Part shown: positions 5,801 through 8,094 of the stretch, piece after piece
Layout of the letters: each line of letters begins with the position of its first letter
Numbering within the stretch: the stretch's first letter is position 1
Source of the DNA: Tannerella sp.
Lineage (GTDB): Bacteria > Bacteroidota > Bacteroidia > Bacteroidales > Tannerellaceae
NCBI GenBank assembly: GCA_031283785.1
Contig: JAITBC010000238.1
Location: 1-8,094 of the forward strand
Direction: 5' to 3'
DNA length: 8,094 bases
Notes under the pieces: generated by a model
The model's database searches: none
The model's input: only the letters and a program-made list of their open reading frames with translations
What the model was told of the DNA's origin: nothing
Made by a program: the position numbers and the translations under genes

Positions 5801-7579
5801 ATGAAAAATAAACTGTTATTTTTGATATGCGCAGGTTTGTTGAGTCTGACTCCTTCCTGCATAGATGAAGTATTGGACAAAAAGCCATTAAACATCATTT
5901 CCGAAGATGTAGTATGGGATGACCCTAATCTGGTAGATGCCTATATGGCGAATAAATACTCAAGAATGACAATCCTTCAGTTCGAACTGGCAGGGAATAT
6001 CGTTGCAAGCAGTGACTACTGGCCCAGACATTTCGGATTTATGATTGTTTCCGTAGTATCCGACGAAGTTGGCAAATACTTTTGGTGGGGAGGTTTTGGC
6101 GCCATGGGCTATAAGCAGGGAGCTTTGAGCATTGGCGGAGGTTTGCTCGAATGGTGGGAAGATGCCTATTCCATAATTCGTGATCTGAATATATTGATTG
6201 AGAAATTGCCGGAAAGTTCCAACGATCCCGATTTCATCGTTAGTCGCGTGGCGGAAGCTCGTTTTCTGAGAGCCTTCAACTATTTTGCGATGGTTAAACG
6301 TTATGGAGGCGTTCCTTTGATTACCAAGTCGCTACAATTGGATGCATCGGAGGAAGAATTGTACCCCAAACGCAATTCCGAGAAAGAGATTTACGACTTT
6401 ATTCTGGATGAAATGGATGCTATCGAAGAAGACCTGAAAGGGATAACTGAATACGGACGCGCTACACAGGGCGCTGCGCTGGCGCTGAAATGCCGTGCTG
6501 CACTGTATGCCGGCAGCATTGCCCGATATGGTAAAGTGCAACTGGATGGTTTGCTGGGGATACCGCAAGAACAGGCAGCCACCTATTATCAGAAGTGCTT
6601 GGACGCCGCGTATAAAATCAAAGACTGTGGTTACAGACTGTACAATCAGGACGCTGACAAGGTGCAGAACTTTAAAAATATCTTCCTGAATGAACGGAAC
6701 AGCGAAATGATTTTGGTCAAACAATATGATGTAACGAAAAATTCATGGATGTATGGTTTCTTACTGTGTCCCAAACCGCATGGGTTTGATACGGGAATGT
6801 CTATTCATCTTTACCTGGAAATGATCGAAGAATTTGAATATATGGACGGACGACCCGGAACGCTGGATCGCAACGCCATTCAAACGGAATTGTGGAGTAT
6901 GGAAGATTTATGGAAAGACAAAGACCCCCGTTTCTTCGCATCAGTATGGACGAACGGAACGCCGTGGAAAGGTGGAAAAGTGGATTCGCATCGTGGAATA
7001 ATCGGAAGCGATGGCGTATTGTATGAAAACCAGCAGGATGCTTATAACGGCGTGCCGGCATGGGGAAATCAACATGTGGGCGGAGATTTCGGATCAGGTT
7101 TTGGTGTGTTGAAGATGCTGAACGAAGCCTCCAACGCTAATATGGATGATAAAGATGGTACGGATTGTCCTGTTTTTCGTTACAGCGAAGTATTGCTGAA
7201 TTTAGCCGAAAGCGCTTATGAACTGGGCAAAACAGACGAGGCGCTGGACGCTATCAATCAAATCAGAGACAGAGCCGGTATTGCCCGAAAGACGGCTATC
7301 GACATGGAAACCATTCGCCATGAACGGAAAGTAGAACTTTTCTTTGAAGGACATCGCTACTGGGATGCGCGTCGCTGGCGAATCGCTGTTGATAAATTTT
7401 CGAAACCGGGATCTGCGCTGAGATACATTCTGGATTATGAAACGGAAAAATATAAAATATCGGTTCTGGATTACGATGGCAATAATCCGCCACATTTCAC
7501 AGAACGGCATTATTATTTCCCCATCACGCTGGGCAGGACAGGACAAAATCCGAATCTTGTAGAAAATCCGGGATATTGA
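5801..7579 (+). CDS. SusD-like (RagB/SusD family) surface glycan-binding lipoprotein
   Basis: This 592-residue protein has a lipoprotein signal peptide ending in the lipobox LTPSC, with Cys20 as the predicted lipidated residue followed by acidic Asp22-Glu23, as in many surface-exported Bacteroidota lipoproteins. The N-terminal SusD helical signature RVAEARFLRAFNYF...RYGGVPL lies near 149-173. The C-terminal RagB/SusD signature is clear: RYSEVLLNLAESAYELG (460-476), INQIRDRAGI, then RHERKVELFFEGHRYWDARRW (506-526). It should sit on the outer leaflet as a lid over the SusC barrel and bind glycan fragments. Its length is at the upper end of common family sizes. It lies 11 nt after susC and is almost certainly co-transcribed; TTGAG just before the ATG is at best a weak ribosome binding site. 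Confidence 0.97.
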   Translation: MKNKLLFLICAGLLSLTPSCIDEVLDKKPLNIISEDVVWDDPNLVDAYMANKYSRMTILQFELAGNIVASSDYWPRHFGFMIVSVVSDEVGKYFWWGGFGAMGYKQGALSIGGGLLEWWEDAYSIIRDLNILIEKLPESSNDPDFIVSRVAEARFLRAFNYFAMVKRYGGVPLITKSLQLDASEEELYPKRNSEKEIYDFILDEMDAIEEDLKGITEYGRATQGAALALKCRAALYAGSIARYGKVQLDGLLGIPQEQAATYYQKCLDAAYKIKDCGYRLYNQDADKVQNFKNIFLNERNSEMILVKQYDVTKNSWMYGFLLCPKPHGFDTGMSIHLYLEMIEEFEYMDGRPGTLDRNAIQTELWSMEDLWKDKDPRFFASVWTNGTPWKGGKVDSHRGIIGSDGVLYENQQDAYNGVPAWGNQHVGGDFGSGFGVLKMLNEASNANMDDKDGTDCPVFRYSEVLLNLAESAYELGKTDEALDAINQIRDRAGIARKTAIDMETIRHERKVELFFEGHRYWDARRWRIAVDKFSKPGSALRYILDYETEKYKISVLDYDGNNPPHFTERHYYFPITLGRTGQNPNLVENPGY

Positions 7580-7584
7580 AAATG

Positions 7585-7613
7585 TTTGATATTTGAATAT
7601 TGTATTATCTTTA
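7585..7613 (+). promoter_or_regulatory. Possible internal promoter before the last gene
   Basis: In the 86-nt gap after susD, TTTG at 7585-7588 is followed after 17 nt by TATCTTTA at 7606-7613, which matches TAnnTTTG except at the last base. This could give the downstream enzyme gene extra expression independent of susCD. The region is AT-rich and spacing is at the short end, so this is weak. No clear terminator separates susD from the next gene, so read-through is also likely. Confidence 0.3.
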
Positions 7614-7665
7614 TCCGTCCTACAGACAAACGGAAAAATAATTGATTTTATAAATATTAGTTTAC

Positions 7666-8094
7666 ATGAAGACAAAAATAGTTTCATTATCAGTTACCGC
7701 ATTGATGATAATGCATGCGGTAACTGTTTCCGCACAGCTCGCCGACCTCAACGGAGGTCCGATTGGTATTGAGCGGGTAGCGATGTGTGTCGGTTCTCCG
7801 ATTCCGTATATTTCAACTCCACCGAAAGACAATACTCCCAACTGGGTGCAAGTTGATCTTGGAGCGGTTTTACCTGTCGAGGCAGTAAAACTGTATCCCT
7901 ATTTTCAGGACCAGGGATGGCCCGGCGCTCACTCGCACAATTTCCCGATACGTTTCCGTATAGAAGCCGCCTCCGGCGAATCGTTCGACAATCCGTACAT
8001 GATAATCGACCAGACAACGCTGGATTTCATCGGCTATCCGCTGGAAATAAAGACGTATAAACCCTCGCAGCCTGTGTCGGCGCGGTATGTACGG
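7666..8094 (+). CDS. Secreted protein with N-terminal discoidin-like domain, partial (possible alpha-L-rhamnosidase)
   Basis: An open frame of 143 codons starts at the ATG at 7666 and continues past the right edge, so only the N-terminus is seen. Residues 1-23 form a signal peptide (hydrophobic core, cleavage VSA/Q). After it comes a beta-sandwich region resembling F5/8 type C (discoidin) or CBM-like domains: NWVQVDLGAVLPVEAVKLYP, FPIRFRIEA, YMIIDQTT and ARYVR at the edge. The order WVQVDLG, VKLYP, FPIRFRIEA, ARYVR is, to my knowledge, typical of N-terminal modules of large Bacteroidota alpha-L-rhamnosidases (GH78-like), which would suit the GH28-like neighbour. No catalytic domain is visible, so another carbohydrate-active enzyme is possible. 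It lies 86 nt after susD on the same strand and is likely part of the same PUL. A 12-bp inverted repeat lies within its signal-peptide codons. Confidence 0.8.
   Translation, partial: MKTKIVSLSVTALMIMHAVTVSAQLADLNGGPIGIERVAMCVGSPIPYISTPPKDNTPNWVQVDLGAVLPVEAVKLYPYFQDQGWPGAHSHNFPIRFRIEAASGESFDNPYMIIDQTTLDFIGYPLEIKTYKPSQPVSARYVR
7691..7726 (+). repeat. 12-bp perfect inverted repeat inside signal-peptide codons
   Basis: CAGTTACCGCAT (7691-7702) and ATGCGGTAACTG (7715-7726) are exact reverse complements separated by 12 nt. As RNA this forms a stable hairpin starting 25 nt after the A of the ATG. A nested alternative, GCATT/AATGC, lies inside it. It falls in codons for the hydrophobic core and cleavage region (VTA...AVT), so it is compatible with coding. 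It may affect translation or mRNA stability, or may be accidental. Confidence 0.9.

Noticed and set aside
7748..8017. Reverse-strand open frame of 89 codons opposite the last gene
   Set aside because: It lies opposite the partial secreted protein, whose signal peptide and discoidin-like motifs clearly establish the forward strand as coding.

Overview
The window looks like part of a polysaccharide utilization locus (PUL) from a member of the Bacteroidota, probably Bacteroidales. Three things point there: an adjacent SusC-like/SusD-like gene pair, a Bacteroidota-type promoter (TTTG, 22 nt, TACCTTTG) and AT-rich gene starts without a clear Shine-Dalgarno sequence. Species cannot be named from this sequence.

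Layout. Positions 1-1056 hold no convincing intact gene but are full of structure: a perfect 20-bp tandem duplication next to a consensus promoter, a 9-bp hairpin about 80 nt beyond the predicted start site, a pure (CA)24 microsatellite, a diverged 37-bp direct repeat, and a short stretch resembling the C-terminal domain of translation elongation factor P (probably a gene remnant). Positions 1057-2409 encode a secreted, divergent GH28-like beta-helix protein. The 308-nt gap at 2410-2717 holds several dyads, including two tandem 31-nt hairpin units whose stems differ at five paired positions yet both pair perfectly, and a terminator-like hairpin. Positions 2718-5789 encode a SusC-like TonB-dependent outer-membrane transporter, and 5801-7579 its SusD-like surface lipoprotein, 11 nt downstream. 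After an 86-nt gap, a further secreted protein begins at 7666 and runs off the window; its visible part is a discoidin-like (F5/8 type C-like) beta-sandwich of the kind found at the N-terminus of some alpha-L-rhamnosidases.

How the genes work together (inference from family knowledge): surface or periplasmic enzymes cut a glycan, SusD captures oligosaccharides at the cell surface, and SusC imports them using TonB energy. A GH28-like protein beside a possible rhamnosidase suggests a pectic or other rhamnose-containing glycan, but the substrate is not proven. No regulator (HTCS, SusR-like, or ECF sigma/anti-sigma) is visible, and the SusC lacks the N-terminal STN signalling domain.

The protein-coding part is a conventional PUL. 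The unusual material is non-coding: the 347-594 promoter/hairpin/microsatellite block, the EF-P-like fragment, the paired hairpins upstream of susC, and a 12-bp perfect inverted repeat inside the signal-peptide codons of the last gene.
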